A DNA stretch of 64,000 nt, taken from Acidovorax sp. FJL06 (GTDB lineage: Bacteria; Pseudomonadota; Gammaproteobacteria; Burkholderiales; Burkholderiaceae_C). The stretch spans positions 1-64,000 of the forward strand of contig NZ_QAJR01000005.1 of the NCBI RefSeq assembly GCF_003852545.1. Reading direction: 5' to 3'. The notes under the pieces are model-generated. The model saw only the letters and a list, made by a program, of their open reading frames with translations. It searched no databases and was not told the origin of the DNA. A program made the translations under genes and the position numbers. Every line of letters starts with the position of its first letter. The first letter of the stretch is position 1. This document shows positions 43,469-52,951 of this stretch, piece by piece.

Positions 43469-46081
43469 TCATTCCCAAAAGTCCTTTCGACACAGGCCGC
43501 GCACGGCGCAGTAGTCACACACCGAGCCCTCGCCCAATGCAGGAAGCGGCGCACCGGCGGCGATGCGGGCCATGTCGTGCTGGATGCCTTCGACCAGCAC
43601 GTCGCGCAGATGCACCACCTCGTCCTGTTCATGCATTTGGGTTTCGCCGCGCTCGCCCACGTTGACGTAGGCGGCACGCAGCGTGTCGTGGCTCAGCAAG
43701 GCGGCGTAGAAGGCCAGTTGCGTGTCCTCCGCCCCGGACTTGATGCGCTGGCGAGTCACGCTGTCGCTTTCGGTTTTGTAGTCGATCACCAGCACCGTGG
43801 GCTCGCCCGTGGACGAGACGCCGTCGATGCGGTCAAGGGTGCCGACCAGCTCCAGGTCGCCCAGCGGCTGGCGCGCCTTGACCTCGGCCTGGCGGAAGCT
43901 GGCGCCCTGTTGCTCATGCCCGGCCAGCCATTGCAGGTAGCCATCGCGCAGCTGCGCCCAGCCTGCGGCAAAGGGCAAAAAGTCGCCGTCTTGCAAACAC
44001 TGCTCGCGGGTGACGGCCTCGGCGGCGGCGTCCATGCGGGCGCGGCGCTCCTCCGCGTGGTCGGTCGGGTCGGCCAGCAAGGCTTCATGAAACTGCTGCA
44101 GCACGGCGTGCAGCCAGGTGCCAAAGTCGCGCTTGTCCACCTCGGCGTCCAGCTCGTCGGCCTCGCGCAGGCCCAGCTGGCGCTGGGCAAAGAAGCGGTA
44201 CGGGCAGTGGCGCAGGTCGGAATACGCGGTGGACGACAGGTGTGCCACCGGCAGCGCCTGGCCCACGGGCTGGGGGCGCAGCGTGGGGGTGGCAGCCACT
44301 GCGCGGGCCGCACGGTCGTCCGTGCCGGATGTAGCGGCGCCATCCAGTTGCAGGGCCAGCACCAGGGCGCTGGCCAACAGGGGCTCACCGCCCTCGTCGC
44401 CGGTGCGCCACAGCACATCCACCACGGGCGTGCGCAGGGCGTGGGCCCAGGCGGCACGCTGGGCGGCTTCTAGCGATGGGCGTGTGGGCAGGCCCCAGGC
44501 CTCGCGCTGGGCCTGCGACCAGTCGCCAGCGGGTTCAGGCGCGGCTTGCAGGCGTTTTTCATCGCAGCCCGGCAGCACGGCAGCGGCAAAGGGGCGGGCC
44601 AGCAGCTGGGGCAGCGGCAGCACGACCACGGGGGCATCGGCCGCCTGCGTGGCCACATAGCGCCCGGCTTCGAGCACGTCTTTGGCCCAGCGGGTGAATT
44701 CGGCCAGCGCCATGCGGCGGCCTGCGCTGTCGCCCCAGCCGTCCAGCTCGGCCTGCTGGCCGTCTTGCAGGCGCAGGGCGGCCAGCACGCGCATGCCGGC
44801 CGGATCGGCCGAGAGGCCTTGCCACTGGCCGGCCTGCTCCAGCACGGCACGCAGGGCGGGCAGCCACTGCGCCAGCGGGCGGGCGGTGCGCAGGGTGTCG
44901 CGCCAGGCCTCCACGGTGGCCACGGTGCGGGCCAGGTGGGGTTGCGCGTTCAAATCCCGTGCGGCGGCAGCGCTCCAGTGCTGCACCACGCCCTTGCGCA
45001 GCCATCGCTCCAGGCGGTTGACCTCGCCCGGCATCAGCGCAGGGGTGTGCTTGATCCAGTCCAGCACCGTGTTGGAAGAGGCGTTCCACGCCGCCGCCTG
45101 CAGCGCGGCCATGACCCGTGAAGCGGCGCGTGTGGTGGAAAGAATCCAGCCGCTTTCATCGCGCACCAGCACGCCGCTGCTGTCCAGGTGGGCGAGCACG
45201 CGGCGGATCAAAGCGCGGTCGGTGGCGGCCAGCGCCACGGGCACGCGGCCATCGCGCACATGGGCCAGCACGCAGGCGGCGGCGCGGTGGGCTTCGTCTT
45301 CGGCATCGGTGGCGGCGTGCAAGGCCCGTTGCGGCGGTGCGGGGGCGTCATCGACCAGGGCAGGCAGCGCAATGCAGGCGCCCCGCTCACCCCAATGGGC
45401 CAGCAGGGCCTGGGGCAGCACATCGGACTGAAAGCCCTCCAGCTCCACCAAGGCATCCACGGCCGCGCGCACACCGGGCTCGAACAACACATCGGTGGCG
45501 TGGCGCGAGGCCAGCACCCATTCCAGCGCCAGGCGCGCCACCAGGGCTTCGTAGTGCAGGCTGCTGCCCTCGTCGGCGGTGGCCAGCAGTTTGCGGGCCG
45601 CATCGCCCCAGGCCGCGCGCTGCGCAGGGGGCACGGCGGCCACGGCGGGGGCCAGTTGGGCGGCGGCTTCTTGCAATGGCGTGGCCAGCATCTCGCGCTG
45701 GGCGCCCTGTCCCACACGGTCGAGCAAGGCGCGCGCCGTGAGGGTGTCGCGCGCCACGTCGCCCGCAAAATCGTCGGCCGAAGGCTCAAACACCTGCAAC
45801 TGGCGCGCCCAGTTGCGGGTGGTTTCAAAACGCGGAGCAAACCCTTGCGGAAACTGCAGCGCCCAGTGGCGCTGGGCCCAGGGCATGAGCTGGGCGTAAG
45901 GCACCAGCACCACGGTGCGGGCCAGATGGGCGCCCCGGGCCTGGGCGTGCGCGGCCACCTGGGCCAGTGCACGCTGCCACAGGGCCGCGCCCAGGCCCGT
46001 GCGCTGATCGCTTTTCGCTATGACAGTCATAGCGTCGCAAGCCCCGGCCATACCGGTGAATGGGGGATTGGTTTCTGTCAC
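43469..46081 (-). CDS. AddB-like PD-(D/E)XK nuclease with iron-sulfur cysteines
   Basis: The 870-residue protein has a helicase-like but Walker-poor N-terminal region and a RecB-family nuclease at the C-terminus (GTLDRIDG, then VLVIDYKTESD near 780). Four cysteines typical of the AddB 4Fe-4S staple are present: one in LRHCPYRFFAQ (about 640) and three in CDYCAVRGLC (C-x2-C-x5-C) just before the end. This supports an AddAB-type repair nuclease with the preceding helicase. The start is uncertain: GTG at 46081 or ATG at 46051 or 46030; the last lies in a perfect 19-bp palindrome. It is divergent from trxA. Confidence 0.85.
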   Translation of the reverse strand: MTETNPPFTGMAGACDAMTVIAKSDQRTGLGAALWQRALAQVAAHAQARGAHLARTVVLVPYAQLMPWAQRHWALQFPQGFAPRFETTRNWARQLQVFEPSADDFAGDVARDTLTARALLDRVGQGAQREMLATPLQEAAAQLAPAVAAVPPAQRAAWGDAARKLLATADEGSSLHYEALVARLALEWVLASRHATDVLFEPGVRAAVDALVELEGFQSDVLPQALLAHWGERGACIALPALVDDAPAPPQRALHAATDAEDEAHRAAACVLAHVRDGRVPVALAATDRALIRRVLAHLDSSGVLVRDESGWILSTTRAASRVMAALQAAAWNASSNTVLDWIKHTPALMPGEVNRLERWLRKGVVQHWSAAAARDLNAQPHLARTVATVEAWRDTLRTARPLAQWLPALRAVLEQAGQWQGLSADPAGMRVLAALRLQDGQQAELDGWGDSAGRRMALAEFTRWAKDVLEAGRYVATQAADAPVVVLPLPQLLARPFAAAVLPGCDEKRLQAAPEPAGDWSQAQREAWGLPTRPSLEAAQRAAWAHALRTPVVDVLWRTGDEGGEPLLASALVLALQLDGAATSGTDDRAARAVAATPTLRPQPVGQALPVAHLSSTAYSDLRHCPYRFFAQRQLGLREADELDAEVDKRDFGTWLHAVLQQFHEALLADPTDHAEERRARMDAAAEAVTREQCLQDGDFLPFAAGWAQLRDGYLQWLAGHEQQGASFRQAEVKARQPLGDLELVGTLDRIDGVSSTGEPTVLVIDYKTESDSVTRQRIKSGAEDTQLAFYAALLSHDTLRAAYVNVGERGETQMHEQDEVVHLRDVLVEGIQHDMARIAAGAPLPALGEGSVCDYCAVRGLCRKDFWE
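46016..46034. repeat. Perfect 19-bp palindrome at the addB-like 5' end
   Basis: CGCTATGAC, A, GTCATAGCG is a perfect inverted repeat with nine-base arms. It contains one of the candidate start codons of the AddB-like gene and lies 106 bp from trxA. It could be an operator or another small repeat. Confidence 0.5.
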
Positions 46082-46139
46082 AATGCCCAGACTTTAAACG
46101 TACACCGGTCCCAATCCGCTCAAAAACAAGGAATCCGCC

Positions 46140-46472
46140 ATGGCCAGCGAACTCATCAAACATGTCTCTGACGCCAGCTTTGAAGCCGACGTGCTCCAAC
46201 CCGGCTCCGCCGTGCTGGTGGACTACTGGGCCGAATGGTGCGGCCCCTGCAAGATGATTGCCCCCATCCTGGACGAAGTCGCAGGCACCTACCAAGGCAA
46301 GCTGCAGATCGCCAAGATGAACGTGGACGAAAACCGCGAGATCCCCGCCAAGTTCGGCATCCGCGGCATCCCCACCCTGATGCTGTTCAAGGATGGCCAG
46401 CTGGCCGCCACCAAGGTGGGCGCGATGAGCAAGGCGCAACTGACCGCCTTCATCGATCAGCAACTGGCCTGA
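46140..46472 (+). CDS. trxA: Thioredoxin 1
   Basis: The 110-residue cytoplasmic disulfide reductase has the classical WCGPC active site at residues 33-37, the buried Asp (VDYWAEW) and the cis-Pro in IPTLMLF. Reduced by thioredoxin reductase, it supplies electrons to ribonucleotide reductase and other enzymes. The length and the position before rho match E. coli and most Proteobacteria. AAGGAA precedes the ATG. A strong terminator follows, so rho has its own promoter. Confidence 0.97.
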   Translation: MASELIKHVSDASFEADVLQPGSAVLVDYWAEWCGPCKMIAPILDEVAGTYQGKLQIAKMNVDENREIPAKFGIRGIPTLMLFKDGQLAATKVGAMSKAQLTAFIDQQLA

Positions 46473-46483
46473 CCCCCCAAAAA

Positions 46484-46517
46484 GCCCCGCTGGTGTGCCG
46501 CCTGCGGGGCATTTTTT
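46484..46517 (+). terminator. Intrinsic terminator after trxA
   Basis: GCCCCGC (46484-46490) pairs with GCGGGGC (46504-46510) around a 13-base loop and is followed by ATTTTTT. Confidence 0.88.
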
Positions 46518-46582
46518 GGGATGCATTCGGCACGTACCCGGCGCCAGGGTGCCGATGCCGTGACCGCCCCCATGGCGCGCGC

Positions 46583-46613
46583 CTGAAGCACCTGCTTTTT
46601 TTCCTGTCATAAT
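46583..46613 (+). promoter_or_regulatory. Candidate rho promoter and start of a long leader
   Basis: CATAAT (46608-46613, five of six) is a good -10; CTGAAG (46583-46588) is a weak -35 at 19 bp spacing. The leader to the rho ATG would be about 130 bases, rich in C and poor in G in its second half (CCCATCCGG, CCCCAGCCCCTCTCCCCC). This composition suits Rho loading and the autoregulation known for rho. Confidence 0.45.
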
Positions 46614-46748
46614 TCTTCCCGATCACCGGCCTGCACGCATTGGCAGCCGGACCAAGATCCCCGGCGAGCCGGGCCTGCAAACAGCAGCCCATCCGGCCCC
46701 AGCCCCTCTCCCCCAAGATTCTTACCAGCTCCGCCAAGGAGTCATTCC

Positions 46749-48011
46749 ATGCACTTAAACGAACTCAAGGCACTGCACGTGTCTGAAGTCCTGAAGCAGG
46801 CCGAAGAACTCGAAATCGAAAACACGGGCCGGATGCGCAAACAGGAGCTGATGTTTGCCATCATCAAGAAGCGCGCCAAGGCCGGCGAGCAGGTGTTTGC
46901 GGATGGCGTGCTGGAAATCCTGCCCGACGGCTTTGGCTTTTTGCGCAGCCCCGACACCAGCTTCACGGCGAGCACGGACGACATCTACATCAGCCCCAGC
47001 CAGGTGCGCCGCTTCAACCTGCACACCGGCGACATGATCGAAGGCGAAGTGCGCACCCCCAAGGATGGCGAGCGCTACTTTGCCCTGACCAAGCTCGACG
47101 CCGTCAACGGCGGCCCGCCGGAGCAGAACAAGCACAAGGTGATGTTCGAGAACCTGACGCCCCTGTTCCCCAAGGAGCAGATGCGCCTGGAACGCGAGAT
47201 CAAGGGCGAAGAGAACATCACCGGCCGCATCATCGACATCATCGCGCCCATCGGCCGCGGCCAGCGTGCGCTGATCGTCGCCCCGCCCAAGAGCGGCAAG
47301 ACGGTGATGATGCAGCACATCGCCCACGCCATCACGGCCAACAACCCTGACGTGCACCTGATGGTGCTGCTGGTGGACGAGCGCCCTGAAGAAGTGACCG
47401 AAATGCAGCGCACGGTGAAGGGCGAAATCATCGCCTCCACCTTCGACGAGCCCGCCGCCCGCCACGTGCACGTGGCCGAGATGGTGATCGAGCGCGCCAA
47501 GCGCCTGGTCGAACTGAAGAAAGACGTGGTGATCCTGCTGGACTCCATCACCCGCCTGGCCCGCGCCTACAACAACGTCGTGCCGTCGAGCGGCAAGGTG
47601 CTGTCCGGCGGTGTGGACGCCGCCGCGCTGCAGCGCCCCAAGCGCTTCTTCGGCGCCGCGCGCAAGGTCGAGGAAGGTGGTTCGCTGACCATCATCGCCA
47701 CCGCGCTGGTGGACACCGGCAGCCGCATGGACGAAGTGATCTTTGAAGAATTCAAGGGCACGGGCAACTGCGAAATCCACCTGAACCGCCGCCTGTACGA
47801 AAAGCGCGTGTTCCCCGCCATCGAGCTCAACAAGAGCGGCACGCGCCGCGAAGAGCTGCTGCTGGCGCCCGAGATCCTGCAAAAGACCCGCATCCTGCGC
47901 CAGTTCATGTACAACATGGACGAGATCGAGTCCATGGAGCTCATGATCAAGAACATGAAGGCCACCAAGACCAATGTGGACTTCTTCGACATGATGAGGC
48001 GCGGGGGCTGA
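46749..48011 (+). CDS. rho: Transcription termination factor Rho
   Basis: The 420-residue hexameric RNA helicase ends transcription of untranslated RNA. It shows the N-terminal Rho domain (residues 1-45), the CSD-like RNA-binding domain ([17 protein letters not shown], 53-69), Walker A APPKSGKT at 178-185, the Walker B region [17 protein letters not shown] (about 258-274) and the Q-loop GKVLSGGVD. The length matches E. coli Rho (419). AAGGAG is close upstream of the ATG. Confidence 0.98.
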   Translation: MHLNELKALHVSEVLKQAEELEIENTGRMRKQELMFAIIKKRAKAGEQVFADGVLEILPDGFGFLRSPDTSFTASTDDIYISPSQVRRFNLHTGDMIEGEVRTPKDGERYFALTKLDAVNGGPPEQNKHKVMFENLTPLFPKEQMRLEREIKGEENITGRIIDIIAPIGRGQRALIVAPPKSGKTVMMQHIAHAITANNPDVHLMVLLVDERPEEVTEMQRTVKGEIIASTFDEPAARHVHVAEMVIERAKRLVELKKDVVILLDSITRLARAYNNVVPSSGKVLSGGVDAAALQRPKRFFGAARKVEEGGSLTIIATALVDTGSRMDEVIFEEFKGTGNCEIHLNRRLYEKRVFPAIELNKSGTRREELLLAPEILQKTRILRQFMYNMDEIESMELMIKNMKATKTNVDFFDMMRRGG

Positions 48012-48125
48012 TCCTCAGCCTATGCCATAATAGAGGGCTTTTTCTGCGGAAAGTACGCTGGATGTTCCACGGCGCAAAGGTTGCTCCGGGTCCCGCACGG
48101 CTCCCGCACTTGACAAGGATTGATC

Positions 48126-48380
48126 ATGAAAGAAGGCATTCACCCCAACTACCGCGAAGTCCTGTTCGTGGACCTGTCCAACGGTTTCAAGTTCGTGACC
48201 CGTTCGTGCGTGAACACGAAGGAAATGGAAACCTTCGAAGGCAAGGAATACCCGCTGTTCAAGCTGGACACCTCCTCTGAATCGCACCCCTTCTACACCG
48301 GCACGCAAAAGTCCGTGGACAACATGGGTGGCCGCGTGGAGCGCTTCCGCAACCGTTTCGGCAAGACCGCAGCGAAGTAA
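48126..48380 (+). CDS. rpmE2: 50S ribosomal protein L31 type B
   Basis: The 84-residue protein begins [20 protein letters not shown], typical of type B L31. It has only one cysteine (RSC) in place of the four zinc-binding cysteines of type A, so it is the zinc-independent form that keeps ribosomes supplied when zinc is scarce. It lies 114 bp after rho; CATAAT at 48026-48031 may be its own -10. ACAAGGAT precedes the start. A terminator follows. Confidence 0.95.
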   Translation: MKEGIHPNYREVLFVDLSNGFKFVTRSCVNTKEMETFEGKEYPLFKLDTSSESHPFYTGTQKSVDNMGGRVERFRNRFGKTAAK

Positions 48381-48401
48381 TTCGCCTCCTGCGTTCCCGC
48401 C

Positions 48402-48438
48402 AAAAAGGCAGCCCGGGCAACCGTGCTGCCTTTTTCTT
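48402..48438 (+). terminator. Intrinsic terminator after rpmE2
   Basis: AAAAAGGCAGC and GCTGCCTTTTT form a stem with a 12-base loop, followed by TTTTTCTTT. The A run on the left makes it work on either strand. Confidence 0.85.
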
Positions 48439-48505
48439 TGCTTTTGCCCTTATTCTCGGTGGCTCTCTCCCGCCCGCCCTCCTTCGCCTTGCTGCCCACT
48501 GACGC

Positions 48506-50197
48506 GTGACCCCACCCACCCCCGCCATCGTTACCCAAAATGCCGTGAGCCCGCTTCCACGCTGGGCGCTGTTGTTGCTGTGCATTGCCTATGTGGTGCC
48601 GGGCTTTGTCGGGCGTGACCCCTGGAAAAATGCCGACGTCACAGCCTTTGGCTACATGCTGGAGCTGGCCCAGGGCCGCACCCCGTGGCTTGCCCCCCTG
48701 CTCGGCGGCATGCCGCCCGAGACCGAAGGGCTGCTGCCCTACTGGCTGGGGGCCTGGGCCATGCAGATCGCACCCTCCTGGCTGTTGTCGGCCGAGATGG
48801 CGGTGCGCATTCCGTTTGCCGGGCTGCTGGCCCTCACACTCATTGCCACCTGGTACGGCGTGTACTACCTGGCCCGCAGCCCCGGCGCCCAGCCCGTGGC
48901 GTTTGCGTTTGGCGGCGAGGCCCCGCCCCTGGACTACGCCCGCGCGATGGCCGACGGCGCACTGCTGGCCCTGATCGCCTGCCTGGGGCTGGCCCAGCTG
49001 TCGCACGAAATCACGAGCTATCTCGTGCAGCTCTGCTGTACGGCGCTGCTCTTTTTTGCCGTGGCCGCCCTGCCGCACCGCACCGTGGCGCCTGCCGTGG
49101 CCTTGGTGGTCGGCATGCTCGGGCTGACGCTGGCAGGCGCCCCCGCACTGGCCGCGATGCTGGGCGTGGGCAGCGCAGCGCTGGTGGTGCTGGCCCCTGG
49201 CAGCCACACCGACCGCCGCTGGCCCTGGGCGCTGGGCCTGCTGGCCGCCACGCTGGCGGCTGCCTGGGCCGCCTGGGCGCTGGACCTGTGGCGCTGGCGC
49301 ATCGTGGGCACCAATGGAGGTGGCAGCCTGGCGCGCCTGCTGCTGTGGTTTGGCTGGCCCGCCTGGCCGCTGGCGCTGTGGACGCTGTGGCGCTGGCGCA
49401 AGCAGATCGTGAGCCGCCAAGGGCACCGGCATCTGCTGCTGCCCCTGGGGTTCTCGGCCGTGTCCATTGCCGCCACCATCACCACCCAGCCCGCAGACCG
49501 GGCCCTGCTGCTGGGCCTGCCCGCCATGGCTGCACTGGCCGCATTTGCGCTGCCCACGCTGCGCCGCAGCGTGGGGGCGCTGATCGACTGGTTCACGCTG
49601 CTGTTCTTCACCGTGTCCGCGCTGGCGATCTGGGTGATCTGGATTGCCATGCAAACCGGCGTGCCCGCCAAGCCGGCGGCCAATGTGGCCAAGCTGGCGC
49701 CGGGGTTTGTGCCACAGTTCTCGGCGCTGGCCCTGGTGGTGGCCCTGGCCGCCACCGTTGGCTGGTGTGGCCTGGTCTGGTGGCGCGCCTCCCGCGACCG
49801 TGCGCCCATCTGGAAGAGCCTGGTGCTGCCCGCCGGGGGCGCCGCCCTGGGCTGGGTGCTGCTGATGACGCTGTGGCTGCCGCTGCTGGACTACGCACGC
49901 AGCTACGGCCCCCAGGTGCGCAACGTGGTGGCGGCCCTGGGGCCCGAGCCCGGCTGCATCCAGACGGTGGGGCTGAGCCGTGCCCAGGTGGCCGCGCTGC
50001 AGTACCACGGCCAGCTCTCGCTGCAGCGGGCGGGCCTGCAGGATGAATGCCAGTGGCTGCTGGCAGACATTGCCTCGTGGCCCGCGTCCGAGCGCATGGT
50101 CAACGCGGCCCTGTGGGAGCCCAAGGCCACCCTGCCCCGTCCGACGGACAAGAACGACCACCTTCTGCTGCTGCGCCGCAAGGGCCCGGCGCGCTGA
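48506..50197 (+). CDS. GT-C type membrane glycosyltransferase-like protein
   Basis: The 563-residue protein has about 11-12 membrane helices and the N-terminal phrase FVGRDPWKNADVTAFGYMLE (about residues 34-53), the loop with acidic residues seen in ArnT/PMT-like GT-C glycosyltransferases that use polyprenyl-phosphate sugars. A soluble C-terminal part (about 470-563) follows. The donor and acceptor are unknown. The GTG start at 48506 is tentative; another GTG at 48545 is possible. It is translationally coupled to the MATE gene (TGATG). Confidence 0.7.
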   Translation: MTPPTPAIVTQNAVSPLPRWALLLLCIAYVVPGFVGRDPWKNADVTAFGYMLELAQGRTPWLAPLLGGMPPETEGLLPYWLGAWAMQIAPSWLLSAEMAVRIPFAGLLALTLIATWYGVYYLARSPGAQPVAFAFGGEAPPLDYARAMADGALLALIACLGLAQLSHEITSYLVQLCCTALLFFAVAALPHRTVAPAVALVVGMLGLTLAGAPALAAMLGVGSAALVVLAPGSHTDRRWPWALGLLAATLAAAWAAWALDLWRWRIVGTNGGGSLARLLLWFGWPAWPLALWTLWRWRKQIVSRQGHRHLLLPLGFSAVSIAATITTQPADRALLLGLPAMAALAAFALPTLRRSVGALIDWFTLLFFTVSALAIWVIWIAMQTGVPAKPAANVAKLAPGFVPQFSALALVVALAATVGWCGLVWWRASRDRAPIWKSLVLPAGGAALGWVLLMTLWLPLLDYARSYGPQVRNVVAALGPEPGCIQTVGLSRAQVAALQYHGQLSLQRAGLQDECQWLLADIASWPASERMVNAALWEPKATLPRPTDKNDHLLLLRRKGPAR

Positions 50198-51564
50198 TGT
50201 CCGAGCGCTCCACCATCACCCGCCACGCCCTCACGGTGCTGGCCGGGCAACTGGCGGTCATGGCCTTTGGCGTGACGGACACCATCGTTGCCGGCCGCTA
50301 CAGCGAGGCCTCGCTCGCCGCGCTGTCCGTGGGGTCGGCGATTTTCATCAGCGTCTATGTGGCGCTGATTGGCGTGCTGCAGGCCTTGCTGCCCGTGTGG
50401 GCAGAGCAGCGCGGCGCACGCGAGACCGACGGTGTTGGCCGCTCGCTGCGGCAGGCCCTGTACCTGTGCGGCGCGGCCGCGCTGGCGGGCATGGCGATCC
50501 TGCTCTCGCCGGGGCCCATCCTGCGCTGGACCGAAGTGCCCGCCGCCCTGCAGTCCGATGTGGAGAGCTACCTGGCCGTGCTGGCGCTGGCGCTGCCCCC
50601 GGCCCTGCTGTTCCGCATCTACAGCACGCTGAACCAGGCCCTGGGCCGGCCCCAGCTGGTGACCTGGCTGCAGGTGGGCTCGCTGTTCATCAAGCTGCCG
50701 CTGTCGGTGTGGTTCACGTTTGGCGGCGCCGGCCTGCCCGCGCAGGGCGTGGTGGGCTGCGCCTGGGCCACGCTGGCCGTCAACTGCAGCATGCTGGTGC
50801 TGGCCATCTGGCTGCTGCGCACCCAGGATCTCTACGAACCCCTGGGCCTGTGGCGCCGCATGGAACCGCCGCACTGGCCCACCATCGCCGGCTTTGCACG
50901 GCTGGGCATTCCTGCGGGCCTGGCCGTGATGGTCGAGGTGACCTCGTTCACGCTGATGGCGCTGTTCATTGCGCGCCAGGGCACCACGGCATCGGCAGCC
51001 CACCAGATTGCAGCCAACCTGGCCGCCGTGCTCTACATGGTGCCGCTGTCGCTGGCGATTGCCACCAGCGCACGGGTAAGCTACTGGCTGGGTGCGGGCA
51101 ACCCCGCGCAGGCCCGCAAGGTGGTCTTTATAGGTTTCAGGCTCTCTGCGCTTGCAGGCATTGCGCTAGCAGCTACATTATTGATAGCGAAAAATCATAT
51201 CGGCAGTGTGTATTCGACCCATGCCAGCGTGGTGGCCATGACCGGGGGCGTGCTGGTGTGGGTGGCGGCGTACCACGCGGCCGATGCGCTGCAAACCCTG
51301 TGCGTGTTTGTGCTGCGCTGCTACCGCATCACCCTGGCCCCGCTGGCCGTGTACTGCACCCTGCTGTGGGGTGCGGGCCTGGGTGGCGGCTATTGGCTGG
51401 CCTACGCGGGCAGCGGCCCCTGGGCCGGGGTGCCGTCGCCCACCCCGTTCTGGGCCGCCAGCGCCACCGCCCTGGCAGTCACGGCCGCGCTGTTTGTGGC
51501 CATGCTCTGGCGGGCCATCAGCCCGGCAGCACAAAGCCGCGCAGCCGGTTCGCTGGGAAGGTGA
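50197..51564 (+). CDS. MATE family efflux transporter
   Basis: The 455-residue protein has 12 membrane helices in two MATE halves, with GQLAVMAFGVTDTIVAGRYS early in the first and LGIPAGLAVMVEVTSFTLMA opening the second. It exports cationic drugs or metabolites in exchange for H+ or Na+. The start codon overlaps the previous stop by one base. Its last 47 bp overlap the 3' end of phoR on the other strand. A diverged short repeat copy encodes part of one membrane helix (about residues 312-333). Confidence 0.9.
   Translation: MSERSTITRHALTVLAGQLAVMAFGVTDTIVAGRYSEASLAALSVGSAIFISVYVALIGVLQALLPVWAEQRGARETDGVGRSLRQALYLCGAAALAGMAILLSPGPILRWTEVPAALQSDVESYLAVLALALPPALLFRIYSTLNQALGRPQLVTWLQVGSLFIKLPLSVWFTFGGAGLPAQGVVGCAWATLAVNCSMLVLAIWLLRTQDLYEPLGLWRRMEPPHWPTIAGFARLGIPAGLAVMVEVTSFTLMALFIARQGTTASAAHQIAANLAAVLYMVPLSLAIATSARVSYWLGAGNPAQARKVVFIGFRLSALAGIALAATLLIAKNHIGSVYSTHASVVAMTGGVLVWVAAYHAADALQTLCVFVLRCYRITLAPLAVYCTLLWGAGLGGGYWLAYAGSGPWAGVPSPTPFWAASATALAVTAALFVAMLWRAISPAAQSRAAGSLGR
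51128..51193 (+). repeat. Short palindromic repeat copy inside the MATE gene
   Basis: CAGGCTCTCTGCGCTTGCAG, then GCGCTAGCAGCTACATT and ATTGATAG. It keeps the order of repeat elements and reads in-frame as RLSALAGIALAATLLIAK, a plausible membrane helix. A local drop in GC content supports foreign origin. Confidence 0.5.
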
Positions 51565-52861
51565 CCGCAAACACCGAGCCCTTGCCCAGGGTGCTGGAGA
51601 TATCGAGCGTGGCGCCATGGCGCTGCAGCACATGCTTGACGATGGCCAGCCCCAGGCCCGTGCCGCCGGTTTCGCGCGAGCGGCTGCGGTCCACGCGGTA
51701 AAAGCGCTCCGTCAGGCGCGGAATGTGTTCGGGCGCAATGCCGGGGCCCGTGTCCTGCACCGAGAAAACGGCGCGACCATCGTCCTTGCGCTCCCACCGC
51801 ACGGCGATGGAGCCGCCTGCGGGCGTGTAGCGCACGGCGTTGTTGACCAGGTTGGACAAGGCGCTCTGCAGCTCGGCAGGCACACCCGCAATGTCGCCTT
51901 CGCTGCGCAGGGCCTCGGCCACCGGGAATCGGATCTCGTGCGTGCGCTGCTGGTTCTGCGTGAGCAGCGCCGACAGGGCCCGGCCCTCCTCTTCGCAGCG
52001 TTGCATCAGCGATTGCACGGGCGTCCACTCGGCCATGCCGGGCAGCGGGCTGCCCTCCAGGCGCGACAGCGTGAGCAGATCCTGCACCACGCTTTGCATG
52101 CGCTGGGCCTGCTGCGCCATCATGCCCAGGTAGCGGGAGCGTTCGTCGGCACTCAAGGGCAGGGTCTGCAAGGTTTCGACAAAACCCGTCAGCACGGTGA
52201 GGGGTGTGCGGATCTCGTGCGACACATTGGCCACGAAGTCGCGCCGCATGGCATCGGCCTGCTCCAGCGCCGTGACATCGCGCGACAGCAGCAAGGTGCG
52301 CCCATCGCCATACGGGTGCAGGTGCACCGAGATGCGCACCGGGCGCGAGGGCGTGCTCAGGCGCCCCTCCAGCACCACGTCGCTGGAAAAATCCTTGGCC
52401 GCAAAGTAGGCCGTGAACTCGGGGTTGCGCAGCAGGTTGCCGATGGACTGCATCACATCGCGCTGGGCATCAAAGCCAAACTGGCTCGCCGCCATCTGGT
52501 TGCACCACTCGATGCGGCCCTGCGTATCGAGCAGCACCACGCCATTGGGCGAAGCCTGCAGCGCCGCCAGGATCTCCTGCAGCCGGTCCTGGCTGTCACG
52601 GACCAGGGCCTCCTGCCGGCGCAGCAGGCGCCGGGCCCGGTCCGCCGCCTCGCCCCAGATGCCACGCATCACGGGCACATCCGCCAGATCGCCCGTGCGC
52701 AGCCAGCGCAGCACACGCACGCCACGCAACAGGTCCCAGACAAACCAGGCCCAGCCCGCCAGCGCAGCCCCCAGGGCCGCGCCCCAGGGGCCGCCCTCCC
52801 ACCAGCCCAACCCTCCGCCCCCGATCTGCCAGAGCAGGAAATACGTTATTCGCCACAGCAT
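51518..52861 (-). CDS. phoR: Phosphate regulon sensor histidine kinase PhoR
   Basis: The 447-residue kinase has two N-terminal membrane segments (about 5-42), a PAS domain (about 90-195), the phospho-acceptor His215 in FVANVSHEIRTPL and a HATPase domain with NLVNNAVRYTP, DTGPGIAPEHIPRLTERFYR and GGTGLGLAIVKH. It phosphorylates PhoB when phosphate is scarce and is restrained by PstSCAB and PhoU. The start is ATG at 52861 (a TTG at 52873 is the alternative). A strong terminator lies 20 bp upstream, so most transcripts from phoB should stop before it. Confidence 0.94.
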   Translation of the reverse strand: MLWRITYFLLWQIGGGGLGWWEGGPWGAALGAALAGWAWFVWDLLRGVRVLRWLRTGDLADVPVMRGIWGEAADRARRLLRRQEALVRDSQDRLQEILAALQASPNGVVLLDTQGRIEWCNQMAASQFGFDAQRDVMQSIGNLLRNPEFTAYFAAKDFSSDVVLEGRLSTPSRPVRISVHLHPYGDGRTLLLSRDVTALEQADAMRRDFVANVSHEIRTPLTVLTGFVETLQTLPLSADERSRYLGMMAQQAQRMQSVVQDLLTLSRLEGSPLPGMAEWTPVQSLMQRCEEEGRALSALLTQNQQRTHEIRFPVAEALRSEGDIAGVPAELQSALSNLVNNAVRYTPAGGSIAVRWERKDDGRAVFSVQDTGPGIAPEHIPRLTERFYRVDRSRSRETGGTGLGLAIVKHVLQRHGATLDISSTLGKGSVFAVTFPANRLRGFVLPG

Positions 52862-52881
52862 GCGCTCAGCCAAGCCTTCTC

Positions 52882-52913
52882 AAAAAAAACCAGGGGCGCA
52901 ACCTGTGCGCCCC
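52882..52913 (-). terminator. Strong intrinsic terminator between phoB and phoR
   Basis: On the minus strand GGGGCGCA (52913-52906) pairs perfectly with TGCGCCCC (52900-52893) around five bases, and after TGG comes a run of eight T (52889-52882). The T run ends only 20 bp before the phoR ATG. It would separate sensor expression from that of phoB and the pst genes. Confidence 0.85.
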
Positions 52914-52951
52914 ATCCAACATTCAAAACACCGGGCTTGCGGGCCCAGCCC

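Noticed and set aside
46604-46613. CTGTCAT upstream of rho as a possible Pho box
   Set aside because: Only one seven-base unit is present without a second at 11-bp distance; it is better explained as part of the CATAAT -10 box.
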